Origin: Planococcaceae bacterium Storch 2/2-2
GTDB taxonomy: Bacteria; Bacillota; Bacilli; Bacillales_A; Planococcaceae
Reading direction: 5' to 3'
DNA length: 64,000 nucleotides
Assembly: GCA_009740415.1 (NCBI GenBank)
Contig: WOYE01000009.1
Location: 1,178,001-1,242,000, forward strand
Position 1 is the first letter of the stretch. Each line of letters begins with the position of its first letter. The position numbers were made by a program, and so were the translations under genes. The notes beneath the pieces were generated by a model. The model saw nothing but the letters and a program-made list of their open reading frames with translations. It was not told where the DNA came from and searched no databases. This document shows positions 1 through 7,277 of the stretch, in pieces.

Positions 1-252
1 TTGCACGTACGTCGTATCGATTCCGACACGGTTCATCGCATCGAGCATGTCGTCACCGAACGGATCGTTTCCGACCGATCCGAAAAATGTGACATCCCCG
101 CCGAGTTTTGCACTCGCAACCGCTTGATTCGCTCCTTTTCCACCGGGTGAGGTGAAAAATGTCGAAGCGGTTAACGTTTCGCCTCGTTCAGGTAAACGAT
201 CCGACTCGACGACAAAATCGATGTTGCAACTACCGATTACTGCAATCTTCAT
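1..252 (-). CDS. rbsK: ribokinase, N-terminal 84 residues (gene runs off the window)
   Basis: Ribokinase phosphorylates D-ribose at O-5 using ATP in the cytoplasm and belongs to the PfkB sugar kinase family. The visible part opens with MKIAVIGSCNIDF and carries the family's substrate-binding GGKGANQAVA motif at about residues 38-47, which is diagnostic of PfkB kinases and close to ribokinase. The catalytic C-terminal part lies outside the window. The ATG at 252 follows an AAGGAGAG ribosome binding site. It is divergent from the sigma factor gene at 329. Ribokinase is preferred over fructokinase from the N-terminal sequence, but another PfkB sugar kinase cannot be excluded. Confidence 0.85.
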   Translation of the reverse strand, partial: MKIAVIGSCNIDFVVESDRLPERGETLTASTFFTSPGGKGANQAVASAKLGGDVTFFGSVGNDPFGDDMLDAMNRVGIDTTYVQ

Positions 253-328
253 ACAATCTCTCCTTTTTTCATCTTTTTGAAACTTTTTAGCGACAACTTC
301 CCCCTTATTATACAGAGGATGTGATGAC

Positions 329-883
329 ATGCAGACGAAAGAACAATTGTTTCAACGCGTTTATGAAGAAACGTACGATCGTTGCTTCTATTTCGTATTG
401 AAAAAAGCGAAGCAACTCGAAGACGTAGCCGATATTGTACAAACTATTTACATCGCTCTTTACGAAGTAATCGACCGAAAAGGGGTCGACTACATCGACA
501 ATTACGAAGCGTACGTCATGACGATTGCGAAATCAAAAATCGCTGCCCAATACAGTTGGTACGAACGGGCGAAGCAATGGATTCCGATCACTCGAACGGA
601 AGACGGACGAGAGCGGCATACGATCGACGACATGATCGATCCGTTCGATGACGCTCCAGCGACGTATACCGTTTCTACTCAACTTCTCGACGATATCGCA
701 TCCTACGTTCGGACGAAACCGCCGATCGTCCAAAAAGCGTTCTACTTATTTTACGGCGAAGACTTATCGATTCAGCAAGTTGCTGAACGACTCGATCTCC
801 CGTTGTCTACCGCGAAGACGTACATTTACCGTACCGCGCACGACATTCGCGATCAATTTAGAGAGGATGAACGCCATGAATGA
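329..883 (+). CDS. ECF-type RNA polymerase sigma factor
   Basis: An alternative sigma factor of 184 residues, the usual size for the extracytoplasmic-function group. Region 2 (about residues 10-75, core and -10 binding) is followed by a linker and a region 4 helix-turn-helix (about 144-173, containing LSIQQVAERLDLPLSTAKTY). The ATG at 329 follows a GAGGAT ribosome binding site. The stop codon overlaps the start of the next gene (876), a membrane protein with an RsiV-like ectodomain, so the pair is a sigma/anti-sigma operon. The nearby OatA-like gene makes a SigV-like role in lysozyme or envelope stress an attractive inference; the sequence does not prove the regulon. Confidence 0.85.
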   Translation: MQTKEQLFQRVYEETYDRCFYFVLKKAKQLEDVADIVQTIYIALYEVIDRKGVDYIDNYEAYVMTIAKSKIAAQYSWYERAKQWIPITRTEDGRERHTIDDMIDPFDDAPATYTVSTQLLDDIASYVRTKPPIVQKAFYLFYGEDLSIQQVAERLDLPLSTAKTYIYRTAHDIRDQFREDERHE

Positions 884-1724
884 ACGAGATCTTTTTCGAC
901 GCGTCGCCGAGCGACAACTCCCATCAAAAGAACAGATGTGGCAGTCGATCGAACAGAAGAAACGAAGAAAACGACCGAACCGACCGAATCGATGGCAAAA
1001 ACGGATCGTAGCAGCAGGGATCGTTTTCCTATTCTTTCTCGCTTCGACGAACGACACGCTCGCCCAATCGATGCGCCAACTACCTGGCGTTCAAACGGTA
1101 CTTCAATGGTTTACCGTGACGGAAGTTTCCGAATCGACAGCGGGCGTCGTGACGACACGGAGCGCGCAAGTGAACGACGAACAGTGGAACGAAATGAACG
1201 ACTGGCTCAAACAACGGAGCGCAGCTGAACGCAGTCATTTGGAACGAGAGGCAGCGTATTTTTACGAAGCGTATGAAGTCGATGAAGCAAATGGCCGAAC
1301 GCTCGACCCGATCATCCAATCCCACGACATTCATTTAACGTACGCGACCGATGAATGGGTGTCCTTTTATGAGACGACGAAGGAAACGCTCGTCGGAGAA
1401 ACGTATACGTTCGTCACCCCTCAAACGATCGATCGACGAACGAAACGACCGGTTCCAGTCGAAGCGCTACTCGGCGAACGAGCACGTGCCATCATCGATG
1501 AAGCGATCGTTCGATGGGTCCACGCGAAAGAGAAGACCGCGCCCCATTCGATCGATTACTACGAACGGTATTACGAAGGTAAAGAAGTGACGAAAGATGC
1601 GTCGATCCCATACTATGTCGATGAACACGGCGTCGTTACGATCGTCTTCCAAGCGAGCGAACTCATTCGTCTCGATGAAGGCGTTCAACACGTACCGATT
1701 GCACCGATTCCAACAGACGATTAA
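876..1724 (+). CDS. membrane anti-sigma factor, RsiV-like (DUF3298-type ectodomain)
   Basis: Predicted partner that holds the preceding ECF sigma factor at the membrane. The 282-residue protein has a basic cytosolic N-terminus of about 43 residues, one membrane segment (about 44-57, IVAAGIVFLFFLAS) and a roughly 220-residue exterior domain. The C-terminal part (FVTPQTIDRRTKRPVPVEALL and IPYYVDEHGVVTIVFQ) has the pattern of the DUF3298/RsiV fold, which in Bacillus subtilis RsiV binds lysozyme and triggers site-1 cleavage. The start at 876 is chosen because GAGAGGA lies about 8 bases upstream; it gives an 8-base overlap with the sigma gene, typical of translational coupling. Family assignment is by pattern recognition; the ligand is unknown. 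Confidence 0.75.
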   Translation: MNERDLFRRVAERQLPSKEQMWQSIEQKKRRKRPNRPNRWQKRIVAAGIVFLFFLASTNDTLAQSMRQLPGVQTVLQWFTVTEVSESTAGVVTTRSAQVNDEQWNEMNDWLKQRSAAERSHLEREAAYFYEAYEVDEANGRTLDPIIQSHDIHLTYATDEWVSFYETTKETLVGETYTFVTPQTIDRRTKRPVPVEALLGERARAIIDEAIVRWVHAKEKTAPHSIDYYERYYEGKEVTKDASIPYYVDEHGVVTIVFQASELIRLDEGVQHVPIAPIPTDD

Positions 1725-1767
1725 AAAAAGAGCCACCCGTTGCCTGAGCAACCGGTGACTCTTTTTC
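1725..1767. terminator. bidirectional intrinsic terminator
   Basis: A long hairpin (AAAGAGCCACC-GTTGC, loop CTGA, GCAAC-GGTGACTCTTT) with an A-tract before and a T-tract after it sits between the convergent anti-sigma and lipoprotein genes, so it can serve both strands. Confidence 0.85.
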
Positions 1768-1768
1768 A

Positions 1769-2611
1769 TTACCACGTTTGAATGTTTGAGATTTTCCAAC
1801 GTCCGTCGCTATCTAAGCGGTAATCGATCGTAACGTTGGAACGACCGTAAAAATAATCGTCTGCATAATATTGAACTTGAACGTATCCTTGTTGCACCGT
1901 GAGATAGTCGACATAGTTCAATCCCGCGAATTGTCCAGCGAAGTATTCCATATCACACGGGTGGCACAAATCGCCATTCGTATAGTAAGTGAGATAATTG
2001 CTTTTAATAGGGTCCATAAAATAATGGCTGAACGGAACAGCGACTTCTCCCGCTGACTGATTGCGTTCCAATCCATTCGTTAAAATGCGTACGCCTGCCT
2101 CGTAATATTCGTTCCAGTTCACTTGCGACTCCATATGGTCTAAAATTTGTTGACGGGTCGGTGCCGCTTGTTGAGTAGGTGGAGCCGGTGCTGCTTCTTT
2201 CGCTTGTTCCTCTTCTTTTTCCTCTTTGTTCGCCCTCTCTTTTTCTTCTTTCAATGCGTCCAATGCTTTTTCTACGGTCCGATCGATGCGTCGACGATCC
2301 GCTTCTTCTAACGCTTCATACGAATCGTCTAACAGCGCATCGTAAATTTTCTCTGCTTGATCGTACTTTTTCAACGTCACTAATTCTTCCGCTTCTAACA
2401 ATTCTTCCGTCACGAACTTCCATTCTTCTAATGCGTCCGTCGTCCCTTCTTGCTCCGCACGCTCGAAACGATCGAGTGCTGCTTCATACGAACCGCTTTT
2501 GAAATCTTCTTTCCCTTCTTCAAAAATCGTCTCATTCGCTCCGATGTCTTCATTACACGCTACTAGTAAAAGGACACTCGTCAGAACGACCACTTGCCAT
2601 ACTTTTCTCAT
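1769..2611 (-). CDS. lipoprotein with TPR-like helical region and a C-terminal CxxC-containing domain
   Basis: Unrecognised 280-residue secreted lipoprotein. The signal peptide ends in the lipobox LLVAC, so Cys19 would be lipidated and the protein anchored outside the membrane. Residues about 25-110 are helical and resemble tetratricopeptide repeats (GKEDFKSGSYEAALDRFERA; KKYDQAEKIYDALL). A charged Lys/Glu coiled-coil stretch (about 112-138) and a short Ala/Pro linker follow. The last 125 residues are aromatic-rich, contain a CHPC motif, and end in a beta pattern (DYRLDSDGRWKISNIQTW) seen in NTF2-like or DUF4878-like stress lipoproteins. The start follows GAAAGGTGG. The function is unknown. 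Confidence 0.8.
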   Translation of the reverse strand: MRKVWQVVVLTSVLLLVACNEDIGANETIFEEGKEDFKSGSYEAALDRFERAEQEGTTDALEEWKFVTEELLEAEELVTLKKYDQAEKIYDALLDDSYEALEEADRRRIDRTVEKALDALKEEKERANKEEKEEEQAKEAAPAPPTQQAAPTRQQILDHMESQVNWNEYYEAGVRILTNGLERNQSAGEVAVPFSHYFMDPIKSNYLTYYTNGDLCHPCDMEYFAGQFAGLNYVDYLTVQQGYVQVQYYADDYFYGRSNVTIDYRLDSDGRWKISNIQTW

Positions 2612-2660
2612 TTCAACTCCACCTTTCTTCCCCGCCTCATCGTTGATCGGTTCTTTATAA

Positions 2661-2689
2661 AGTATGCCTTATTTTCCATAATCACACAA
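2661..2689 (-). promoter_or_regulatory. candidate sigma-A promoter of the lipoprotein gene
   Basis: Minus-strand TTGTGT, 17-base spacer, CATACT, about 50 bases upstream of the start codon. The boxes are imperfect, so this is tentative. Confidence 0.4.
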
Positions 2690-2721
2690 TACGCTGTACC
2701 TTTTTCCACCATTTCTCATGA

Positions 2722-2762
2722 AAAAGAAGCATTTCAGCAAAATGGCTGAAATGCTTCTTTTG
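2722..2762. terminator. intrinsic terminator downstream of the acyltransferase gene
   Basis: A perfect hairpin with a 16-base stem (AAAGAAGCATTTCAGC paired with GCTGAAATGCTTCTTT) and a short A/T loop lies just after the stop of the minus-strand acyltransferase gene and is flanked by A/T tracts. Confidence 0.85.
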
Positions 2763-2765
2763 GTC

Positions 2766-4757
2766 TTATTTTTGTTGCAACGCTCGTTCAAACGCTCGTA
2801 CGATTTGTTCTTCGGTTACCGGTGCTAACGAGCGAGAAAACGTAGCGGATAAATGGTTTTTATCGAAGTGGGTAATGATATTGCCGACGATCGGTGTACA
2901 ATAGTCGCCGTCACAAAAGACGTTCGTAATATCGATCGTATCGATGACATTCGATGGCAAGTCTACTCGTTCGAGCGCGCTCTCTTCTAGCAACGTCGCT
3001 CGTTGTTCGACGCGACACGCTTCCGCATCGCCATCGTTCGCATCGAGACAGTGGACGACATGTTCGCGGTACCTCGGCGTATCCCGTATGAGTAACAATG
3101 GGATGTTCGCTCGTTCGAGACGTTTCCACGCTTCGATGTACCCGTCCGGTACTTCTTCGTACGTTGTAACACTGATGTCACCGACTGTGAAAACGAGGTC
3201 TGGCGCATCTTGTTCAAGAGCGACTAACACGTTGTCCATCCACTGTTCACACGGTTCCCAACCGAGTACGTCCGTCGTTGAGAAACGACAACGTCCTTTT
3301 AAATACGTCGTAATGCGGATGTTATGTTTTTTACCGATTTCATCTAACATCGGTTGCCAATGCGCCGCATGCGACCCGCCCGCTAAAGCGATCGTCCCGC
3401 GATAATTTTCCGTTTCGCCGTATTCGCAACGGTTCGCATCGAGATCGACATCCATATTAATACAGTCGTCATCGTAAATCGCCGAACGGTCAACCGCCGC
3501 AACGGCTAAATTAGGAATCGGGTCTTCCGTATACGTCGGCTCTCGATCCAGTAACGTGACCGCTCCACCTGGATGATCCGGCGAAACAGCGATCGCGGTC
3601 GACAACGTCCGCTCTTTCCACATCGTCAACGTCGTGACGAGGACGAGCGACGCGACGAGGATCAACGCCGTAGAAACCGATTTTTTCAAGTTGAGCGCAT
3701 GAACCGGTCGTTCGATGCCGTGAATCGTCACGTAAGCGAAAAGTGTGGCGACTGCGATAATGCCTAATCCGGCGAGGAAAGAAACCGTTTCTTTCCCTGT
3801 CCATCCGTAATACAAAATGAGAATCGGCCAATGCCATAAATAAAACGCATACGAAATGCTTCCGAATGAAACGAGCGGTTTCGAACTGAGAAAACGGTAA
3901 GCGCTCCACTTTCCACCTTGATTGCCTGCGCATAAAATGAGCACTGCACTCAACACCGGCCACAATGCCGCATACCCTGGAAAGACGGTCGACACTTGTA
4001 AAACGATGCCGACGAGTAATAAACCGATGACGCCTGTCCACCCTGCGAAAAAGGCGAGTGCCCCTTTCCATTCGATCCGGTTCAACGTAAAGGCGAGAAT
4101 GCCTCCGACTCCGAATTCCCATACACGCGTAAACGTATGGTAATACGCGACCGACTGTTCAACGTTCGTGTAGTAAACCGAATAGATGAATGACACGATA
4201 CTAATGACGACGATCAACGGTAAAGCGAATGAGCCGATCCATCGGCCGTTCGTCCATTTCATCACGCGAAAAGCGAGGAAAAAGAGAACGAGCCAAATGA
4301 GATAAAACTGAAACTGAATACTCAATGCCCAATAATGTTGAAACGGACTCGCCTCATTGTTTTGCGCTAAATAGTCGATGGAATCCCACGCCAATCGCCA
4401 GTTTTCAAAATAGAAAAGCGAAGCGATCACTTCATCGAACAATTGCTCTTTGAAAAAAGCGGGCAAAATGAAAAAGCTCGCTATAAACGTAAGAAGCGCA
4501 ATCGTCCACGCGGTCGGGATGAGCCGCTTTAACAATTTAATAATATAAGAGAAAACGAGCACTTTTCCTTCGCGCCGAATCATCGATAAAATCGACGTCG
4601 TGATGAGAAAACCACTGACGACGAAAAAGACGTCGACGCCTCCTGATACTCGATTGAACCAAATGTGGTACACCGCTACGAGAAATGCAGCGAGCGCACG
4701 TAATCCTTCAATTTCTAAACGAAATCTTTTTTTCTTCCCTTTTTGAGGTTGCTGCAC
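2766..4757 (-). CDS. OatA-like acyltransferase 3 / SGNH O-acetyltransferase
   Basis: Membrane enzyme likely to move acetyl groups across the membrane onto a cell-wall polymer; OatA relatives O-acetylate muramic acid and confer lysozyme resistance. The first 370 residues are an acyltransferase-3 domain with about ten membrane segments (IEGLRALAAFLVAVYHIWFN; GGVDVFFVVSGFLI). The extracellular C-terminus is an SGNH domain with a GGSHA block at about residue 457 and a late Asp/His block (DKNHLS, about 632). A GTG at 4757 is preferred over the upstream in-frame start at 4778 because AGGAGG sits 8 bases before it and inside the longer version. The protein is then 663 residues, normal for OatA/OafA. 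The substrate (peptidoglycan or another glycan) is inferred. Confidence 0.85.
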   Translation of the reverse strand: MQQPQKGKKKRFRLEIEGLRALAAFLVAVYHIWFNRVSGGVDVFFVVSGFLITTSILSMIRREGKVLVFSYIIKLLKRLIPTAWTIALLTFIASFFILPAFFKEQLFDEVIASLFYFENWRLAWDSIDYLAQNNEASPFQHYWALSIQFQFYLIWLVLFFLAFRVMKWTNGRWIGSFALPLIVVISIVSFIYSVYYTNVEQSVAYYHTFTRVWEFGVGGILAFTLNRIEWKGALAFFAGWTGVIGLLLVGIVLQVSTVFPGYAALWPVLSAVLILCAGNQGGKWSAYRFLSSKPLVSFGSISYAFYLWHWPILILYYGWTGKETVSFLAGLGIIAVATLFAYVTIHGIERPVHALNLKKSVSTALILVASLVLVTTLTMWKERTLSTAIAVSPDHPGGAVTLLDREPTYTEDPIPNLAVAAVDRSAIYDDDCINMDVDLDANRCEYGETENYRGTIALAGGSHAAHWQPMLDEIGKKHNIRITTYLKGRCRFSTTDVLGWEPCEQWMDNVLVALEQDAPDLVFTVGDISVTTYEEVPDGYIEAWKRLERANIPLLLIRDTPRYREHVVHCLDANDGDAEACRVEQRATLLEESALERVDLPSNVIDTIDITNVFCDGDYCTPIVGNIITHFDKNHLSATFSRSLAPVTEEQIVRAFERALQQK

Positions 4758-4783
4758 GATCCAACCCTCCTCTTCCACTTTTC

Positions 4784-4813
4784 ATTATAGTCGTCCGCGC
4801 TACGATTCGACAA
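4784..4813 (-). promoter_or_regulatory. sigma-A promoter of the acyltransferase gene
   Basis: Minus-strand TTGTCG, 18-base spacer and a perfect TATAAT, about 27 bases before the start codon. Confidence 0.65.
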
Positions 4814-4880
4814 CCGTTCCTTTTACCTTTTCTTTCTTCGTCCATTTAATGATACACTACTAAAAAAAGGAATGATGAAG

Positions 4881-5795
4881 ATGAATCAATCACCGACCCG
4901 CTGGATCATCGGAAGTACATGTGCCGTATTGATTGTCATTACATTTGTTTGGTACATCGGACGCCCCGCTAGTCATCCACTTGCAATTTCTTGGATACAT
5001 GGCGACGACCAACGAGCGACAGAGTGGGAACATGTGGCGCCACAACCGGATCCACCTGACGAAACAGACGAGGAGGAAATGACGGACGATGAACGAGTTA
5101 CCGAGCTCGAACGACCGACATCTGAATCGAATGAAACGGTCATGCCAACACCCGTTACGCCGCAGACGACGACACGTGAACTGCCACGCCTTCAACAACC
5201 GAACGATTCTTACTTGTTACCAGAAAGCGAAACCAAACGGTTAACATTTGACGATTTAATCGGCTACAACATTTACGAAATTACTTACATGCGCAATGAA
5301 ATTTATGCGCGTCACGGTTATACGTTCGAAGACGAACAATTTCGTAATCATTTTCATCAACAAAGCTGGTACGTGTCACGCCATGCGAACGAGTCGATTC
5401 AACTGAGTGAACTCGAACAGCACAATGTCAACGTACTACGCGCATACGAAAGTGAAACGGAAGGAACCGCGCCGATTCCTGCTTCTGAATGTACGAGTGG
5501 CGCCGTCCCGATGGCTTTTACGACGAATGGATTCATTTTTCCACATAGCGACAAAGTGCCGATTACATTCGATGAGTTAATGAATTATCCACCCCATGAT
5601 CACTTCTTCATTCGAAACGAAATATATGCACGCCACGGCTACATATTCGACTCGCCCGATCTCACGAACTATTACAGTTGTTACAGCTGGTATACGCCGC
5701 GAACGAAAGACGTTCAACTCACACCTGCCGAACAGCAATCGATCGAAGCATTGAACGAAGCGAAACGAACCATCGATGCAGGAAACGCCTCGTAA
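4881..5795 (+). CDS. membrane-anchored protein with two YARHG domains
   Basis: A protein of about 304 residues with one N-terminal membrane segment (WIIGSTCAVLIVITFVWYIG), an acidic disordered Thr/Pro/Glu linker (about 45-110) and two copies of the YARHG extracellular domain. Both copies contain the signature RNEIYARHGY, followed by F-(E/D) and a W-Y pair (about residues 135-170 and 235-275). YARHG domains occur in surface proteins and lipoproteins of Firmicutes; their ligand is not established. The ATG at 4881 is chosen because AAGGA lies 9 bases upstream; in-frame ATGs at 4872 and 4875 are too close to it. The gene is divergent from the acyltransferase gene, suggesting a shared envelope theme. 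Confidence 0.8.
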   Translation: MNQSPTRWIIGSTCAVLIVITFVWYIGRPASHPLAISWIHGDDQRATEWEHVAPQPDPPDETDEEEMTDDERVTELERPTSESNETVMPTPVTPQTTTRELPRLQQPNDSYLLPESETKRLTFDDLIGYNIYEITYMRNEIYARHGYTFEDEQFRNHFHQQSWYVSRHANESIQLSELEQHNVNVLRAYESETEGTAPIPASECTSGAVPMAFTTNGFIFPHSDKVPITFDELMNYPPHDHFFIRNEIYARHGYIFDSPDLTNYYSCYSWYTPRTKDVQLTPAEQQSIEALNEAKRTIDAGNAS

Positions 5796-5823
5796 GTCGA
5801 GCTGTTTTTTTGAATAAGAACAT

Positions 5824-5852
5824 TTGCGCATCGTTTTAAAATAGTGCATAAT
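5824..5852 (+). promoter_or_regulatory. sigma-A promoter of purU
   Basis: TTGCGC, 17-base spacer, CATAAT, ending 36 bases before the purU start codon, which has its own GGAGAGGG ribosome binding site. Confidence 0.55.
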
Positions 5853-5888
5853 TGAAAGTTGAACATATAGTGAGGAGAGGGATTTTTT

Positions 5889-6797
5889 ATGTCGATTAGA
5901 GAGACAATTGATCAACAAGCAGCAGAACGAATGGAGCAGTTAAAAGACCGTGGCCGTCTTTTAGTAAAATGTCCTGACCAACCGGGTATCGTATCCGTAC
6001 TATCGACATTTTTACATAATAACAACTCGAACATTATCGAATCGAGTCAATATTCAAGCGACCCTGAAAACGGTACGTTTTTCATCCGTTTGGAGTTCCA
6101 TTGCGACAACTTAACCGAAAAAGCGTCCGAAATGGAAGCCGACTTCGAAAAAATCGCGCAAGCACACGACATGGAGTACCGTTTTAACTACGGACATGAA
6201 CGAAAACGTGCCGCGATTTACGTATCAAAAGAGCCTCACTGTTTAATGGAGCTCCTTTGGGAATGGCAAAACGGCGATATGAACATGGACATCGCACTCG
6301 TCGTCAGCAACCACGAAGACTCACGCGAAATGGTCGAAGCGCTCGACATTCCGTACTACTACATTCCAGCGAATAAAGACATTCGCGAAGAAGTCGAAGC
6401 GAAACAAATCGCCTTGATGGAAGAATACGACGTCGACGTTCTCATTTTAGCGCGTTACATGCAAATTTTAACGCCGAACTTCGTCAACCATTTCGAAAAC
6501 CGGATCATCAACATTCACCATTCGTTCTTACCGGCGTTCATCGGAGCACGCCCATACGAACGTGCGCACGAGCGCGGTGTGAAGTTGATCGGTGCGACGA
6601 GCCACTACGTCACGAATGACTTGGACGAAGGTCCGATCATCGAACAAGATACCGAACGTGTCGATCACCGCGATACGGTCGACGACTTGAAAAAACTCGG
6701 TCGAGACATTGAACGCCGCGTTCTCGCACGCGCAGTAAAATGGCATTTAGAAGACCGCGTCATCGTCAACGGCAACAAAACGATCGTTTTCCGATAA
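5889..6797 (+). CDS. purU: formyltetrahydrofolate deformylase
   Basis: Hydrolyses 10-formyltetrahydrofolate to tetrahydrofolate and formate, balancing the one-carbon pool. The 302-residue protein has an N-terminal ACT domain (about 22-100, KCPDQPGIVSVLSTFL) and a C-terminal formyl-transferase domain with the signature INIHHSFLPAFIGARPYERA and the Asp loop YVTNDLDEGPIIEQD. Asn-His-Asp of this type form the active centre in the family. Length and order match bacterial PurU. It stands alone between its own promoter and a terminator, so it is probably monocistronic. Confidence 0.97.
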   Translation: MSIRETIDQQAAERMEQLKDRGRLLVKCPDQPGIVSVLSTFLHNNNSNIIESSQYSSDPENGTFFIRLEFHCDNLTEKASEMEADFEKIAQAHDMEYRFNYGHERKRAAIYVSKEPHCLMELLWEWQNGDMNMDIALVVSNHEDSREMVEALDIPYYYIPANKDIREEVEAKQIALMEEYDVDVLILARYMQILTPNFVNHFENRIINIHHSFLPAFIGARPYERAHERGVKLIGATSHYVTNDLDEGPIIEQDTERVDHRDTVDDLKKLGRDIERRVLARAVKWHLEDRVIVNGNKTIVFR

Positions 6798-6806
6798 AAG
6801 AAAAGT

Positions 6807-6847
6807 AAAAGCAGTACGTACGTCATCGCGACGTGCGTACTGCTTTT
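6807..6847. terminator. bidirectional terminator between purU and the UspA gene
   Basis: Hairpin AAAAGCAGTACGTACGTC / GACGTGCGTACTGCTTTT with loop ATCG (one G-T pair) between two convergent genes; A- and T-tracts on both sides allow use from either strand. Confidence 0.85.
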
Positions 6848-6850
6848 TCA

Positions 6851-7264
6851 TTATTTGACGATCGTAATCGGGCAGCGTGCTTTTTTCATCACTTGGTGAC
6901 TGACGCTTCCGAATACCATTTCTTGCAACGTATTCAGTCCGCGGCTTCCGATAAATAGTTGGTCGATCGACTTCTCGTTCGTAAACCGGACGATTTCGTC
7001 ACTCGGCTTCCCTTTCAACCAATGTACGTGCGCAGGGACCGCTTCACGTTCCGCTAACCCTTGGACCGGTCGAACGTGCTTTTCTCGCTTGTAAATGACT
7101 TCTTCATCATTTTGCGATAATAAATGATCGCGCGTCGCATGGTCGAAATCGACGACGTATAAAATGTGAAGCTCAGCCGACGGAATGAGCTTTGCGAGTC
7201 CGATCGCACGTTCTGCTGCACGGAATGCGTTGTCAGAACCGTCAATTGCTACTGCTAATTTCAT
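6851..7264 (-). CDS. universal stress protein A (UspA) family protein
   Basis: Small cytosolic nucleotide-binding protein of 137 residues. It starts VAIDGSDNAFRAAERA and carries the ATP-binding G-2x-G-9x-G-S motif near the C-terminus (GSRGLNTLQEMVFGSVS). The ATG at 7264 follows TAAGGAGGAG; a longer reading to 7309 has no such support. It lies 13 bases downstream of the SulP transporter gene on the same strand, so the two are co-transcribed. UspA domains are fused or linked to SulP-type transporters in many bacteria, suggesting it senses ATP or AMP to tune the transporter. That link is inferred. Confidence 0.92.
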   Translation of the reverse strand: MKLAVAIDGSDNAFRAAERAIGLAKLIPSAELHILYVVDFDHATRDHLLSQNDEEVIYKREKHVRPVQGLAEREAVPAHVHWLKGKPSDEIVRFTNEKSIDQLFIGSRGLNTLQEMVFGSVSHQVMKKARCPITIVK

Positions 7265-7277
7265 GTCGCTCTCCTCC

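Noticed and set aside
278-290. TGAAACTTTTT upstream of the ECF sigma gene as an autoregulatory ECF promoter
   Set aside because: The -35-like text is good, but no CGTC/CGTA-type -10 box lies 16-17 bases downstream.
3511-4122. 203-residue open frame in another frame of the acyltransferase gene
   Set aside because: Arg/His-rich shadow product typical of the CGA/TCG-rich codons of this genome; no ribosome binding site and the real frame has full domain evidence.
5796-5815. Terminator behind the YARHG gene
   Set aside because: A T7 tract exists, but the preceding stem is only about 4 base pairs (CTCG/CGAG).
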